A DNA stretch of 64,000 nucleotides, from NCBI GenBank assembly GCA_905178155.1, contig CAJINV010000008.1:3398013-3462012 (forward strand), given 5' to 3'. Below the pieces are notes generated by a model, which searched no databases, was not told where the DNA came from, and saw only the letters and a list, made by a program, of their open reading frames with translations. The DNA comes from Amoebophrya sp. A120. Its lineage: Eukaryota > Sar > Dinophyceae > Syndiniales > Amoebophryaceae. Of this stretch, positions 45,003 through 57,002 are shown piece by piece (position 1 is the stretch's first letter; every line of letters begins with the position of its first letter). Both the position numbers and the translations under genes were made by a program.

Positions 45003-47119
45003 ATGAAGAACAAGAAAAGCGACGATGACACGCCTAAGAAGGACGGGGCGATCGCGGACTCCAGCGAGACGGAGTACAGCGAGTGGGACAACCGCAAGCG
45101 CACCAGCGGCGAGGACCAAGCCGCGGCCCCGAGCGACGGGGCCCGGCTCCGCGTGAAGAAGACCGCCACGCAGCGAAACCAGGAATCGAAATTACCTGTG
45201 GTGCTGGAGGCCAACGCGCCCTGGTCTGAGGCGAAGAAGAGAAGTGTCAAGGAGCGGGTGTTCTGGAGTTGCGTCATGGTTTCCATGTTCGCCGTCGTCA
45301 TCGCCATGGGGCACTTGTACTTGGCCTTTCTGGTCATCGCTTTGACCATGGGCATGTTTCACGAGGTCATCGGGCTGAAGCGGAACAAGGAAAAGGACAA
45401 TAAGGTACGAAATGCTAGGAGGAAGATCATCGGAAAGCGTTTTGAATGACAGGCTGTATGTTGTAGTAGAAGAGAGGAAAGCGTTTCTTGTGTAGTAGAA
45501 GTAGCACAATGTAAATTTACTTTGCCTTACTGGGCACGAATTGTCCGGGTTTGTTTCGCATAAGCATAAAGAAAATGTATATGATTGCAAGAAGAAATTG
45601 AACCTCCGTACAACAGATACCATGGTTCCTGACGATGCGATGGTACTTTTTCGTCCTGGCGGAGTTCTACGCGATCAAAAGACTTCTACCGCTTATGAAA
45701 GGATTCGTTTGTAGTTGCAGCAGTCTCGCGGTCGTATCATGCTCAGCTTAAGATGCGCGAACTATCCAAGTACTAGGAAAAAGATTAGAGACCTTGGCGA
45801 TGGTGATTGATACGACCGAGTTGCTGAAACGAATTCTTCCACTGCATACTCCCATCACACGAGCTGGAAATAAAAATCAAGGAAATCGGCGGCCAGATAC
45901 CCTACCTGCTTTTCGTCAGGTATAGAATAGTGCTAGTTCCGCTTGTTATTTTCTAGAAGATTTGCCGACTTACCAGGACCCCTTTTTCACGTTCAAGGTT
46001 GGGCCGATGTATTCCAACTAGCATTTTAATTTTTTCCTGCAACACCGAGCCTGCCTCTCGACTGGTACAGAAACGAAATTGCAGTTATGCATTTTACCAA
46101 CGATTCTCAGGTACTACACTTTCACGGTCTACCTGGGGTTTTTGGGCGGGCTGATTTTTTTCGTGCTTTCCCTCCGGAAATTCACGCTCAAGTACCAATT
46201 TCACCAGCTCGGGTGGGCCATGCTCACGATTTTGCTGATCGTGATGCAGAGCTGCGCCCACGTGTCAAACATCTACAGTGGCATCGTCTGGTTTCTGCTC
46301 TCCACAACGCTGGTCATTACTAACGACGTTTTCGCATACATAGTCGGGATCCGCTTCGGGAAAACCCCACTCATTGCTCTCTCCCCAAAAAAAACCGTGG
46401 AGGGTTTCTTCGGCGGCAGCGTGTTCACCTGCATTTGGGCGGTGTTTGCGGTCAACATTTTGTCCAAAATGGATTTCTTCCTCTGTCCGCAGCCGGACCT
46501 GGTGGGGCTCCCGTTCATGGGGATCAGCAACCTGCACTGTAGCGAGGAGGTGACGACGCAGTTCTTCGAGACCGTGGTCTTCCGAATACCGGGAGTGCAG
46601 TACCTCACCGCGGACCCGGAAGCCTACTCGTTCAGCATGTCGATGCTCTCGGTGCACGCCACGGTGATGGCCCTTTTTGCCTCCCTGGTCGCGCCTTTTG
46701 GCGGGTTTTTCGCGTCCGGGTTCAAGCGGGCGTTCCGAATAAAGGATTTCGGAGATCTGATCCCGGGACACGGAGGATTGACCGACCGGTTTGACTGCCA
46801 GATCGTGATGGGTATAGAGAAATTGCTTTAATATTAATAAAGTACGTGTGTTGCAATGGTTTGCTGCATGATGAATTTTAGTGTAGCTTTCTTGCAGGTA
46901 CATGATGAGTTTTTACGTCGCTTGCCACCACGTTTTGGACTCGAGTTATCATGCCCAATCTCCACATCAGGTCTCTTCTGCCACGTGTACCTACACACGT
47001 TTGTCTATTCCAGCGCCATGGTTTCCGTGGATGTGATGAAAAAACTCGCGGAAAGTCTCTCTCCCCAAGACCGCCAGGAACTCGTAAATCACCTGATGAG
47101 TCTGGGGAGGGGGTACTAG
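45003..47119 (+). CDS. Phosphatidate cytidylyltransferase (CDP-diacylglycerol synthase)
   Basis: Makes CDP-diacylglycerol from phosphatidic acid and CTP, the branch point to phosphatidylinositol and cardiolipin; an integral ER or mitochondrial membrane enzyme. Firm exons are 45003-45404 (charged N tail plus two membrane segments), a second starting at 45617 (IPWFLTMRWYFFVLAEFY), one ending at about 45917 (IGGQIPYLLFV), the main exon about 46112-46811, and the last 46971-47119. The main exon carries LSPKKTVEGFFGGS and the family signature: KRAFRIKDFGDLIPGHGG, immediately followed by LTDRFDCQIVMG. The final intron 46812-46970 is GT-AG and joins IVMG to LFCHVYLHTF, as in animal CDS proteins. The middle exons between about 45700 and 45900 are not fully resolved. 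Confidence 0.92.
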
Positions 47120-48563
47120 CCACTCGACACGAGGAAGAACGAGAGCTGAGGAGCAGCCAGCTCTAGTCTGGACGATGCCACGGTCGATAAGGAAAGTGAC
47201 GCACGGTGTTGTCGACTAGGATTCCATTCCAAGGAAGCCGTCGTGCACCAGTATGGGCCGGTTGTGCCCCACTTGATAACGTCGGGCAGGTGGGCGTGGT
47301 GTGCCGTTGTGCAGGGCAGGCGGAATGTGTCTGGGAAGACCTGGTCCTTGCGCCTGGTGCAGCAGAAACAACCGCTGCAAGGTGAAGACAGGTGATACTA
47401 CTGTTCGTTCTTCGACGCAGTCAGTCGGAACTGGCACATGCAGAGCTGGTTTCGACTGCGCAGAATACCTCCAAAAAGTTCTTAACTGGTCTGTTGCGCA
47501 GAACCTGAATACGATGGCTTTGAAAAAGGTCAGTTCTGTCCAGGGTGTAACAAACGTATGAAGGCGATAAAAAATCAGACTACCAAAAACGCTCCGATTG
47601 TCCGCGGTGGATGGTTTTTGCCTCAAATGTGTTACCTTTATCGCAGTGGCGTCAAACGCAAACCCGGTAAAGATTCGAAACTACACCGATATGATGACTC
47701 GCCTGAGAGCCGGGATCAGATATTGAGATGTCGAGCGTTGTGCCAATGCGAGAGCCGAAATCGTAGAGCACATACACTGAGAGTCTCGAATGAGTTACTG
47801 TTTTTTAGTTTTTCCTCCGTCGCCATTTTTCGCCAAAAAATTGCAACGTGCTTTCGTTGTGCTCTGTTCGAATATCTTCGAAGCCATCTGCGAAACAAAA
47901 AACGTAGAAAAGAGGTTTCTGATTCCTGATCTTCAGGAAAAAGGGCTTCAGCACTCGTGGTCACAAGATTTCGACTTTCACCTGTACCGAGGCTGTACGA
48001 CAGAGAAGCATGGTCCGCGCAGATACTGAGACCGCGGCTCGCTCTCCGCGAGGATTTTCATCGCGGCCCCCGAGCAACACCAGCAAGCCTTGCAGCTGTC
48101 CGGGGATGAAGAAAAAGGAGGAAAATTCCGAGACCCGCTCGCTGCGCATGCAGTTGCGCCTGATCAAGATGCTCGTCGCCTGATCAAGATGCTCTTCTGA
48201 CAAACGCAAATCTGTTTTACGGCCGACGTGGTGGTTAGGATTGCCTGACTGCTGCGTTGAGCCCAGCTTGCGTGACGGCGTTCGCTGCGTAGCCGCCTCT
48301 ACTATAGCAGTACGCGTGGTCAAGTCTAGCTCATGAAAGCACTCGCCGGAGCTCTTACAGCCCCGAGTTCGCCCCACTCCTTACAGCTCCTCACGGCAGC
48401 TCATGTATTGCGGGAGGGGTACAAGCATTACTGTTAGCCGCCTCTACTAGTACAGTAAGCGTGGTCGAGCTCTAGTTCATGAAAAAACCGGCTGCACTCT
48501 TAAAGTTCCGGTACGCCAATCCCCTTGCGTGCGTGCGTGACACCTCTGATCTGATCTGATCAG
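47120..48563. other. Intergenic region, possibly with a first exon near its end
   Basis: About 1.4 kb with no recognised domain. An ATG at 48010 opens a 59-codon frame (MVRADTETAARSPRGF) that might be a first exon of the next gene, but I could not join it in phase. A 21-bp tandem duplication lies at about 48156-48200, and a direct repeat of about 65 bp occurs further on. Confidence 0.4.
48288..48500. repeat. Direct repeat of about 65 bp
   Basis: TAGCCGCCTCTACTA at about 48290 and again at about 48435 each begin a similar stretch that includes GCGTGGTC and TCATGAAA, roughly 145 bp apart. Similarity fades at the ends. A separate 21-bp tandem duplication containing CCTGATCAAGATGCTC lies about 100 bp upstream. 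Confidence 0.6.
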
Positions 48564-51500
48564 TGTCGTGTACTTTTCCGGGATTGGCGCATTCGCAGTA
48601 GTGCAAGACCAAAGGAAGAAAAGCGGGCGGTTGCTGCGGACCGAACGGGGTGTGGAAGAGGATGTGCTGTACACCGTGGGTAGCGGCGATGAAGGACCTG
48701 CGTCTACTGCTGGAATTACATCTGGTGGCAAGAAGAGGGGCGTGGCCTCGGGAAGCAACGGGCTGCTCTTCCAACTTGCGTACGGTATCTATGACTGGTT
48801 GGCGCCGGCGGAGACTGTTGGTGGCGACATGAGTGCAGGTATCGGTCGTTGGTGTTGACGAGGCTGACGTAGCTGGTGTGTCACGTGGTCGTCTCTGAAT
48901 GGTCTTGCAGAAAATTTTGGTGTCATGCATCGGTAGTCGCATTTGCGCCCAAAGGGCGCAAGCCAGATACCATACCAAAATAAAACAGGAGCTCCTGCGC
49001 ATGAAGGTCCTCCCGTGACGGACAAGGCTGTTGATGGCCGGGTCGCCGGCACATCCTTACCGGCGGATTTCTTACAAGTCGGTGCGGTGGAGTCCTCGTC
49101 GAAGAAGCCAGATGATGTGGCACGCGTGCACATCGGCGAGATGAAGAATCTTGCGGACGAGAAAAAAAGTGGCAAGGAGGACGGTTCATCGTCGTCGACA
49201 AACACGGGGATGAAACTGGAAACCAGTGACGCTGCCACGGTCGCTGGCAGGGACGACGTAAGGCCGGCTGGGAAGACGACGAAGAAGGATTTGGTCGAGA
49301 AGGACAGGGACGCAATCGTGACGGAATTAGCGGCGGCCCAAACGAGCACGGACAAACGTGCTCCATCTACTACCGTCGAAGCTTCTTCGCATGGGGAAAC
49401 CGAAAAGAGCGTGGAGAAAGCATCTAGTACAGCGACGAGTATTGGCGGGGACGGTAACATGTCGACGACGTCGAGAGCGCGAACGGGAGCGGCGCCGGAT
49501 CGTGAAGCGGGTTCTATCCTCGGGAAGCCTTGTGACTTGTTGAGTTGAGTCGAATCGGTAAGTGTACGCTGCAAAGAATGAAAGTTATTTCAACTACAGC
49601 ATGTTCTTATGCTTATCCGAGATACGACGAGAACCGAAAGTAGACAGACTGTCTAAACCTAGTTCTTATCTTTCTAGAACGGGCGGTCGGCCCCCGTCCG
49701 CCGCCCCGGCGACGAGCCGGCGCGAGGGAAAGGAGAGGAAAAAGATAGACAAACCATCACAAAGCACAACCCCCAGCGGAAATGACCGGAAAGCGCACCA
49801 TCAGGGGATGCCATCAGAACTTCTTTGCTGGGGCAGTTAAAGAAAAGAAGCGCCGTCAACTTTGCTACGCGTACGCACCTCGCGCAGGCGGCGGACGCTA
49901 GCATAATGCAGGGCGCTTCTCAACAGCGTCCATCAGGATGAAGATAGTACAGCATTGCGGCTTTTCCCTGATAAAGATAGATTCTTTTTAACATTTATTT
50001 GCGCGAACATGCATTACGATGGATTTTGTGACTCAACTTACTTTCGACATGCATAGCGGCCGTGGCGGACCGGGGAGAAAAATCCCCAAGGGACGTCTCC
50101 ACAACTTTGCGTTCGTACGACCAAGGCAGCGGTAGTGAGGATGCACATACACAACAAAACGGGCTGCGACCTATCGTTGACAAGCAGTCGGGCAAGTTGG
50201 TGGGTGCAACGAGTCGTCAAGCAGGAGACGACACTGCGCAAAGTCGCAGTAAAATCAAAGTAGCGAACAGCGAGCGGGACGTGCAGGATGAGAGTACCTT
50301 GCAAATGTTTGGTCCTAATAATTTGGGTGCTAATTCTGCTCTTCTCGGTGGGACTCCTCGTCCTCTTTTCGGTGGGACTCCTGATCAATCTACGCGGCAG
50401 CGTGCTGCGCAGTTGCTTGCAACCCAAAAAGCCCGAGAAGCCCTGGTGGTCCAGGCTGCCTCGCAACGAGGGGGGCGCACCCCGACGTCCATTTTGGTCT
50501 ACCCGGGCGGCGGGGCGCAACGCGTAGAAGAGCGTCTCCGTCCGAAACGTTTCCTGGACGCGGAAGAAAGAGCTCAGAGGCAAAGACTGCAAAGCGCCGG
50601 CGCTGATTCTCTTGAACCGTGGGAAACCTTTTTGACAGAGCTGGCTGCTAAAGCTGATGAAGCGAAGGGTCGCAATGACGACTTTGGAAATTTTCCCCGA
50701 GCTCTTGTTTTCCGATACTACCTGGTTTGGCTGGAGACGCAGAAGACACCGGAAGCAGAGCATCCGCTTCTCGCAGAAGACGCGCGGAGGGATCTTCTCG
50801 TGCAGGCTGCGGAAAAAATGACACCTGACGGTGGAGCTGCCATCGAAACTGCCTTGAAGAGCGTGTTTGCAATTGGAAACTCTTCTGAGGCCGGAAAGAA
50901 GATTACCGCGGAGGACAATGCCGCCCTTGAGAATTTCGTGAGCCAACAAAGCGGTAGAAACTTTGCTGATTTACACCATGATGATTATATGTACGGTGTA
51001 GTGCTTCATTTTAGCTTTTGCTTATCTTTCTCCGGCAGGAATACCGGACATAGATTTGAGACAGACTTTCATAGTGACTATGAATGTATCTGTAAAGGTT
51101 TATTTGATATGTAGGAAAAAATCACATGATTAAACTTGAAACAGCAGCAGCACGTGCTGCGGCCTCGGTGCAGCCGAGTCTTGCTACCCCAACAGTTGGA
51201 GAAGAAACAACCCGAAGTGCAGTGCAGTTGGAAGGAGCACAAGAGCCTACGACAAGTGCTGCTGATCCCGTCGCCGACACTAAATCTAAAACGAATTTTC
51301 CGAGACGGAGTTTCGCGGCAATTGAAGGTATTCAAAATTTCCAGTCAGCACTGCAAGCAGCAAACACCATCGTAAATGGTACATGATCGGTATGATGTCG
51401 CTCGGCATGTGTTTGAATTCCAAACAAGTTGGAGAAAGGATGAGGATGTAAAAAAACTCGATACTAGATGACCGAGCTGCTGTTTCGAGTTCCATGGTGG

Positions 51501-51772
51501 AAGTTGCTTCGAAGACCGTGTCTGGTTTCAACATCGGAGCAGCAGTTGATGCCCCTCCTGCGGGACACGCTAAATACGTTGATGAGGATACGGAAGAGGA
51601 AGGGGAAAAACGTGCAGCTTCATCGCAACAAGATAGTGCTTCCGGGGGAGTGTGGGGCAATGAAGCCGGCGGCGATTCGAAAAAGCAGAAAAATTCCGGC
51701 AGTGGACGAGATACCAACGCGAGTAGCGGTTTGAGTCCGCAGTTGATGGGCGACGCGTCGACGCCTGCGTAG
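48564..51772 (+). CDS. Hypothetical multi-exon protein, Ala/Ser/Thr/Lys-rich
   Basis: Several coding blocks join in phase by GT-AG: a block from about 48564 to 48838 joined to 48989 onward (intron 48839-48988, MSA to GAPAHEGPPVTD). Further along, a block from about 50057 to 50995 joins 51145-51378 (intron 50996-51144) and then 51477-51772 (intron 51379-51476), ending at the TAG at 51770. The link between about 49540 and 50057, with a basic block at about 49680-49840 (SRREGKERKKID), is not certain. The most ordered part is at 50500-50960 (SILVYPGGGAQRVEERLRPK, FPRALVFRYYLVWLETQKTP, LLVQAAEKMTPDGGAAIE). I recognise no family, and the true start is unknown because no in-phase ATG begins the first block. 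It could be two neighbouring genes. Confidence 0.45.
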
Positions 51773-52902
51773 AACAGCGCCGATGGTCTGCCAGTTCCGG
51801 ATGAAAGATCGACCTGGAGCACTGAGCTTTTGTTTGCTTCTTTGAATTGATGAGAAGTAACAACCTGATGTATGTATCGAAAATCAGTGTCTTCAGATCT
51901 GAAAAACTGAAACCCAGTGTACATGGATAGTCTTTCGCCCAGATTGACCTGTATAATTAATCAAACCCTAACGAAGATAGGAGCGGCAAGTTGAAAAGAT
52001 TGTATGATTGACTTCGGCTGTCGTGCAGGCACTGTATAATGAAAACGTGAATGAGTTGAAGAAGTCTGACGGTTGTATTCTGTTCTTTATGTTTCGGTAG
52101 GAATGCGTTTTTGTATCACAACTTCCCTGTATCGACAAATCAAAATAGCAAGTAGTGTTTTGCCTTGTATCCCGCATCAAGAAACTGTAACTATGACAAA
52201 TTTTCCAACCAGCGAAAAAAGCAAGCCTGCCTTCAGCTTCATCAAGCACATCCCAGAAAGCGTGCACATAATTGTCGTGGGTGAAATATATGGCAGCAAC
52301 AGCGGTATTATCTCGAACGGCGCGCCGAGTAGTTTGGCTGCACTACTTCTTTTTTCAGCAGTGTTCAGATTCCGTAGTGAGATGATTTTTTGATACTTCA
52401 GCGATGTGCTGAGTGTTTTTTGCAAATCTTTTGATTGCTGTTTGCACGGTTCTTGGAACACTGTGACAAGCAACGTTTTGGTACGCAAGATCAACACAGT
52501 TCCCGCGTACAGGATTATTTCGGATGCGTATAGTTCTACTGATCGCGTTTCTGAGCATTTATGGCAAGCGAAGCATTTCAATCTGAAAAGTTAGAGGTTC
52601 AATGTTAAGGTCGTTAGACGCGTTCCTTGCATCTATATGTACTTGTTTCATCACATAAATTTAAATGTTCCATTTGTTTTCAAGTTTTGCGACGGCAACG
52701 CGGATGGCTTTTCTGAAAGTTTCACTCTACAACTTCTTACTAAATCTTCATGCCTCGTCTTCGAAGGACATTTTTACGTGCTGCTTTGTGATGATAAGTT
52801 TGTAGAGAAGACCAGGCTGCGCCGGTTTTTGTGGGACAGGGAACCAGAAGGCGAGCGTTATGGAGGACGAAGCGCAATGACAAGCAGTTGTGTGAAGATC
52901 TG
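51773..52902. other. Intergenic region
   Basis: About 1.1 kb of AT-richer sequence with short ORFs on both strands and no motif. The boundary with the next gene is uncertain because that gene's start is uncertain. Confidence 0.45.
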
Positions 52903-55900
52903 ATGTCGCCTCACACATTCCGGATGCAGTACTCCGATTCAGTCCCTCGGCGCTGCGCTTCGTCGTCTTCGTCGCGAAGCAGCGGCTTGGGAGAACGCGG
53001 AACCGAGGCCCGTGCTAGCATATGTGATGGAACGGCCAAAAAGCGAAGGCCTTGGGCGGTCGCGCATCACCTCTTCGGATTGAGTGGCAGACCGTGTCGC
53101 ACGAAGTCAATTTTACAGCGACGAGGAATGCAAAATTGGATCGCCGTAGATGGGCGGGAGGATCAGAAACGAAGAGGACGGGTGCGCGTTTATTCTGTCG
53201 GGGAACCTCGGCCGGGGTCAAGTCGCGACCAGAGCAGTGCTAGCGTGCTCGTCGCCTGGTTTTGGACGAGAATCTGGACACAACTGGTGCCTCCTTCGAT
53301 ATGGTTGCCATACTCGTTTGCTCACAAGAATAATAGATCCAGGATACGAGGCCTTGTGCGTTGTTGGAAATGTGTCGCTTCACTGACATTTTTCCTTTTC
53401 TTGTTCCTTCCCCTCCATCTGCTTCCAACCACCACCCTCGCCCAGATCCAGGTCATTCGCTTCCCGTCCTCTTCAGGCCACGGCGCCCCCTATCTCGGCG
53501 GTATTTTCGACCTGTTCCGCACGCCACCACACATGCGCCAGGTGTCGAACTTTTACACGCCGGAATTAACGTTGAACAGCGAGCCCTGGAATGCGCTCCT
53601 AAAGTCGAAGCATATGGTCGCGGTGCTGTTTTTCAGTCCGGTCTGCGTCTACTCCCAGGCACTGCAGCCGATCTGGGACCAGGTGGCGCACAAAATGGAG
53701 AGGAAAGTCCCGGTCGTGCGGGTGGATTTAACGAATCAAGAAATGGAGGCCATGAAGAAGTATAAGTTGCAAGGGTACCCAGGGTATCCAGTAGTCCGGC
53801 TGATCGTGGAGGACGAGAATAAAGTTGACATGTTCGAATACGAACCAAAAGGGTGGCAGACAACCATGGAAACAATCACGAGCTGGGTACTATGACGCGG
53901 ATTTTGAGGGCTGTGCATACATGACAGTTCCAGAAGTTCAAGTTCTACATTCTTGAGTCAGTACGTGTCTTCTATACTAGAAGCTTCGTCTACTTTCTAC
54001 CCAAACCGAAAAAAAATCTCAGCTCTCCAAGCACCTTTCAACCGGCCACGAGGTGCATTCTTTAGAAGAGTTCCGGAATTTCCATTTTCAAAACCCCCTC
54101 TTCGTTGTTGGTCTTTTCGAAGACGACACCCCCGTTGACGCCCCGACCTCAAGCGACAATCCAGCGGCCACCACCGCTTCCGACTCCACGCTCTCCCCCC
54201 AACAGCAGACCGACAACCGGCACAACGTGCAGACGTTTCAGGAAGCCAGTAAGCACTTCGAGAACGTACTGTTCGCGGAGAGCCGGAAAAGCGGGGTCTC
54301 CAGGGAGATCGCGAACTACCTCCGCGAGCACCACCACTTGAAGTGCGAGGTGGTGAATTTTGGGGCCAGCAAGGAAAATACAAAAGCGGTGGAAACGCCG
54401 AACAAGGAGAACATGCGGTGTCGCGGGCCGAAGAACCTGCAGCGGCCGGAATGGAACGACAGTTTCGAAGTGACCAGTAACAAAACGCACGTGACGGCGA
54501 AGCGAACGGACCAAAACAGCGGGTGGGATCTATTACAGTGAAAAATGCCCCCACCCCAAAAGTTGCAACAATTTGTGATGCGAAGTTTCCAAATGAAAAC
54601 TTTGTGTCTTGCATGAAAGGACTATGAATCTTTCTGATGCAGGGTCTAGTCGTATGCAGCATCGCTTGCATGACAAGCGTCGCGCTTTCTGGGATCTTTC
54701 GCAATGCAAATTTTGGCTACTCACGATGGAAAATCTGTGATGCTGATAAAAGGAACAGGGCGAGTGCTTCCATTGGAAAGATTTGCAATGCAAATGCTCC
54801 CAAGTTTTGGGGTTGGGGCATTTTTCCTCACAATAGGACCAGGGGCTGCAGTATTCCTGTTGTCTGGAATACAACCCGCAGGGGGAGGCCCCGTTGGAGC
54901 TGAAAATCCCCTCCGTGACCATGTTCACGCCATTTGACGAGCAGGTTTACACCTTCCCGGCCGACCACTCCTCGCACATCAACGTGGTCGAGCTGATCGA
55001 GTTCGTGCACAAGTACCGTCAGTCGCTGATAACGGACTTCAACGTCAACACGATGAACGAGGTGTTGGAAAGCGCCAGCTCCGCGGAACTCCCGCTCCTG
55101 ATGCTGATCCACAACGAGGAGGACAGCGGGTCTACTTCGGACGACGGAACCGGGGCGCAGTCTGCGCAGATGGCGAAACTAGCGGAGGTGGAGGAGACCG
55201 TACGGAAGTTCGCAAAGGAGATGAAGGGCCGGGTGTTATGCTCGAAAGCGCTGAAGAGCGGCGACGACCCGGCGTACAAGTTTTTGTTCGAGATGCTGGA
55301 CCTCTCCGCTGTCAAGGACTTCCCTGTGCTGCGGCTGATGACGCGGAACCGCGAGGCGCGGTCCCGGGCCTCCGCGGTGCTGAAGTACAAATTAGGCGGG
55401 AACAACGACGGGGAAGTGGCGCCGACCGTGGACAATCTCAGGGGGTTGCTGGAGTCGTTCGAGCAAAAAACCGCGCGACCGTATTTGAAATCCGAGCCCG
55501 CGCCGGACCCGGCCTACAAGGACGAATACGACCCGGTCGAGGTCTTCGTCGGGTCGACGCTGCACGACGGCATCGCGAACCGAAAAACGGATATATTTTT
55601 GAACATCTACGCGCCCTGGTGCGGGCACAGCAAGCGGCTGCAGCCGGTCTGGCGGGACCTGGCCACGCGGTTACGGGGAAATGAGCAGGTGGTCACGATT
55701 GCGAAGATTGACGGCACGGCGAATGAAACACCAGATATTCCGGTCATGGGGTATTGACGAATTAGATATTGATGCGAAACAAGAATTATTGGCAGCGATT
55801 TGTTGTGCTTGTTTAAGAAGCTGGTTGAGGACTAAGGGTCACGAGGACGTCGAGCAAACGCAATGACAATCTATGAAGTGCGGCATAGATTGATTTATCT

Positions 55901-56157
55901 TTTTCCATCACAGAACATGCAGAGAGAAAAAGTCAAGCTCTACCCTTGTAACACATAAACCCAGATATCCAACGATGCTGTTTTTCAAAGCGGGACAATC
56001 CGGCTTCAGTTCGATCGAATACAACGGGCCCCGCACCACCGACGCACTCCTAGAGTGGCTGAAGAAGCACAGTCCGGGGGAGATAAAACCGGACCAGGTC
56101 ATACCGGCTGCAGAATCCGGCTACGACGCCGGACGGGGGCACAGCGACGAAATTTAG
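52903..56157 (+). CDS. Protein disulfide isomerase-like protein with CxxS active sites
   Basis: Exons (start uncertain, taken as ATG 52903)-53886, 54023-54530, 54841-55750 and 55965-56157 give about 864 residues. A hydrophobic stretch (LTFFLFLFLPLHLLPTTTLA) before the first thioredoxin domain suggests a signal sequence; the preceding about 150 residues may be an artefact of a missed intron. The first thioredoxin-like domain has FFSPVCVYSQALQPIW and a cis-Pro-like GYPGYPVV. Two middle domains without Cys pairs follow (b and b' like). The last domain has IYAPWCGHSKRLQPVW near residue 758 and GYPTMLFFK, created by the last intron junction. Both active sites keep the first Cys but have Ser in place of the resolving Cys (CVYS, CGHS). 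The C terminus HSDEI resembles a KDEL-type ER retention signal. The likely role is an ER chaperone or thiol-retention protein rather than an oxidase. Confidence 0.82.
54531..54835 (+). mobile_element. Introner element with CCCCACCCC repeats, TSD GGATC/GGACC
   Basis: Left end TATTACAGTGAAAAATGCCC, then CCACCCCAAAA; right end TTTTGGGGTTGGGGCATTTT, then TCCTCACAATA. The flanking repeats differ by one transition that is silent in the joined Asp codon (GAT/GAC). Removal joins NSGWD to QGLQYSCCLEYN. Confidence 0.88.
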
Positions 56158-57002
56158 GGAAGAGGTTGCTGGCGCCAGGGCGACTTGACAGGTCCACCCC
56201 CGAAGCGGCTCGCACAACATACAACATTGAATTGGCGATCTAGAAGATCAACATCAGCAAGCACATCAAGAAAAAACAAGTCATATTAGTACGAGGACAA
56301 CAAGAAAATTGGAATAAGCATCAGGAAGCTGTACCATTTGAACGAAGTAAAAGCAGCGGCTTTCTTTTTCGCAGAGAAGGGCCATCCGCATCCTCGCCAC
56401 CTCATGGCAAGAGGGATTGGGGTAGTGCAGGCGGCGTTTCCACGGGCTGGAAAAGTTCTCCAAAGCAGACCGAGTCTGTTCCACAGGCGCCACCATTCGC
56501 TTTGCTGCATCTGAGTTCCGGAAGTATGGTGTGAGGTTGCAATTTCTTTGTCTCTGACTGTTGTGCATGATGTGTCCGACATTTTTTTTTGATCTTTATG
56601 CAAGAAGAAGTGCTGCCCAAGCTCCTCCGTCCTCCCACGGACTCTCAGTCCAAAATGGGATCCGAAAATGTTTCTTTGTGGATCCATAGCTTCTTAGATC
56701 TCTTCTCTGTGCTGTGGATCTGACAGCGCGTTAACCAGTAAACGATTGGTGTGTAGTCGCTGCGCATCACCTTCTTATTGCCTATTTATTGTTGTCAAAC
56801 TCTCTTAAACTAATCATAAGTACTTCGTTGAAATAATACCAGCGGCAAGAATCAAGTAAAGTGGTTAGTCGAGGCTGCCGTAGAAGTTTTCCCGCCAAAG
56901 AGCCACCTACTTAGAAATGAGAGCCACGGATTGATGCAGTAAGTAGGTTCACAAATAACTCTGATTGGTACAGCGCGATGTGTGAGTCCTTGATCTTAGA
57001 GT
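56158..57002. other. Intergenic region
   Basis: About 845 bp with only short minus-strand shadow ORFs. No motif, repeat or RNA gene identified. Confidence 0.5.

Noticed and set aside
50981-51129. An element intron with ATGAT repeats in the hypothetical gene
   Set aside because: The join gives an immediate stop and the ends do not pair; an ordinary GT-AG intron at 50996-51144 fits the frame.
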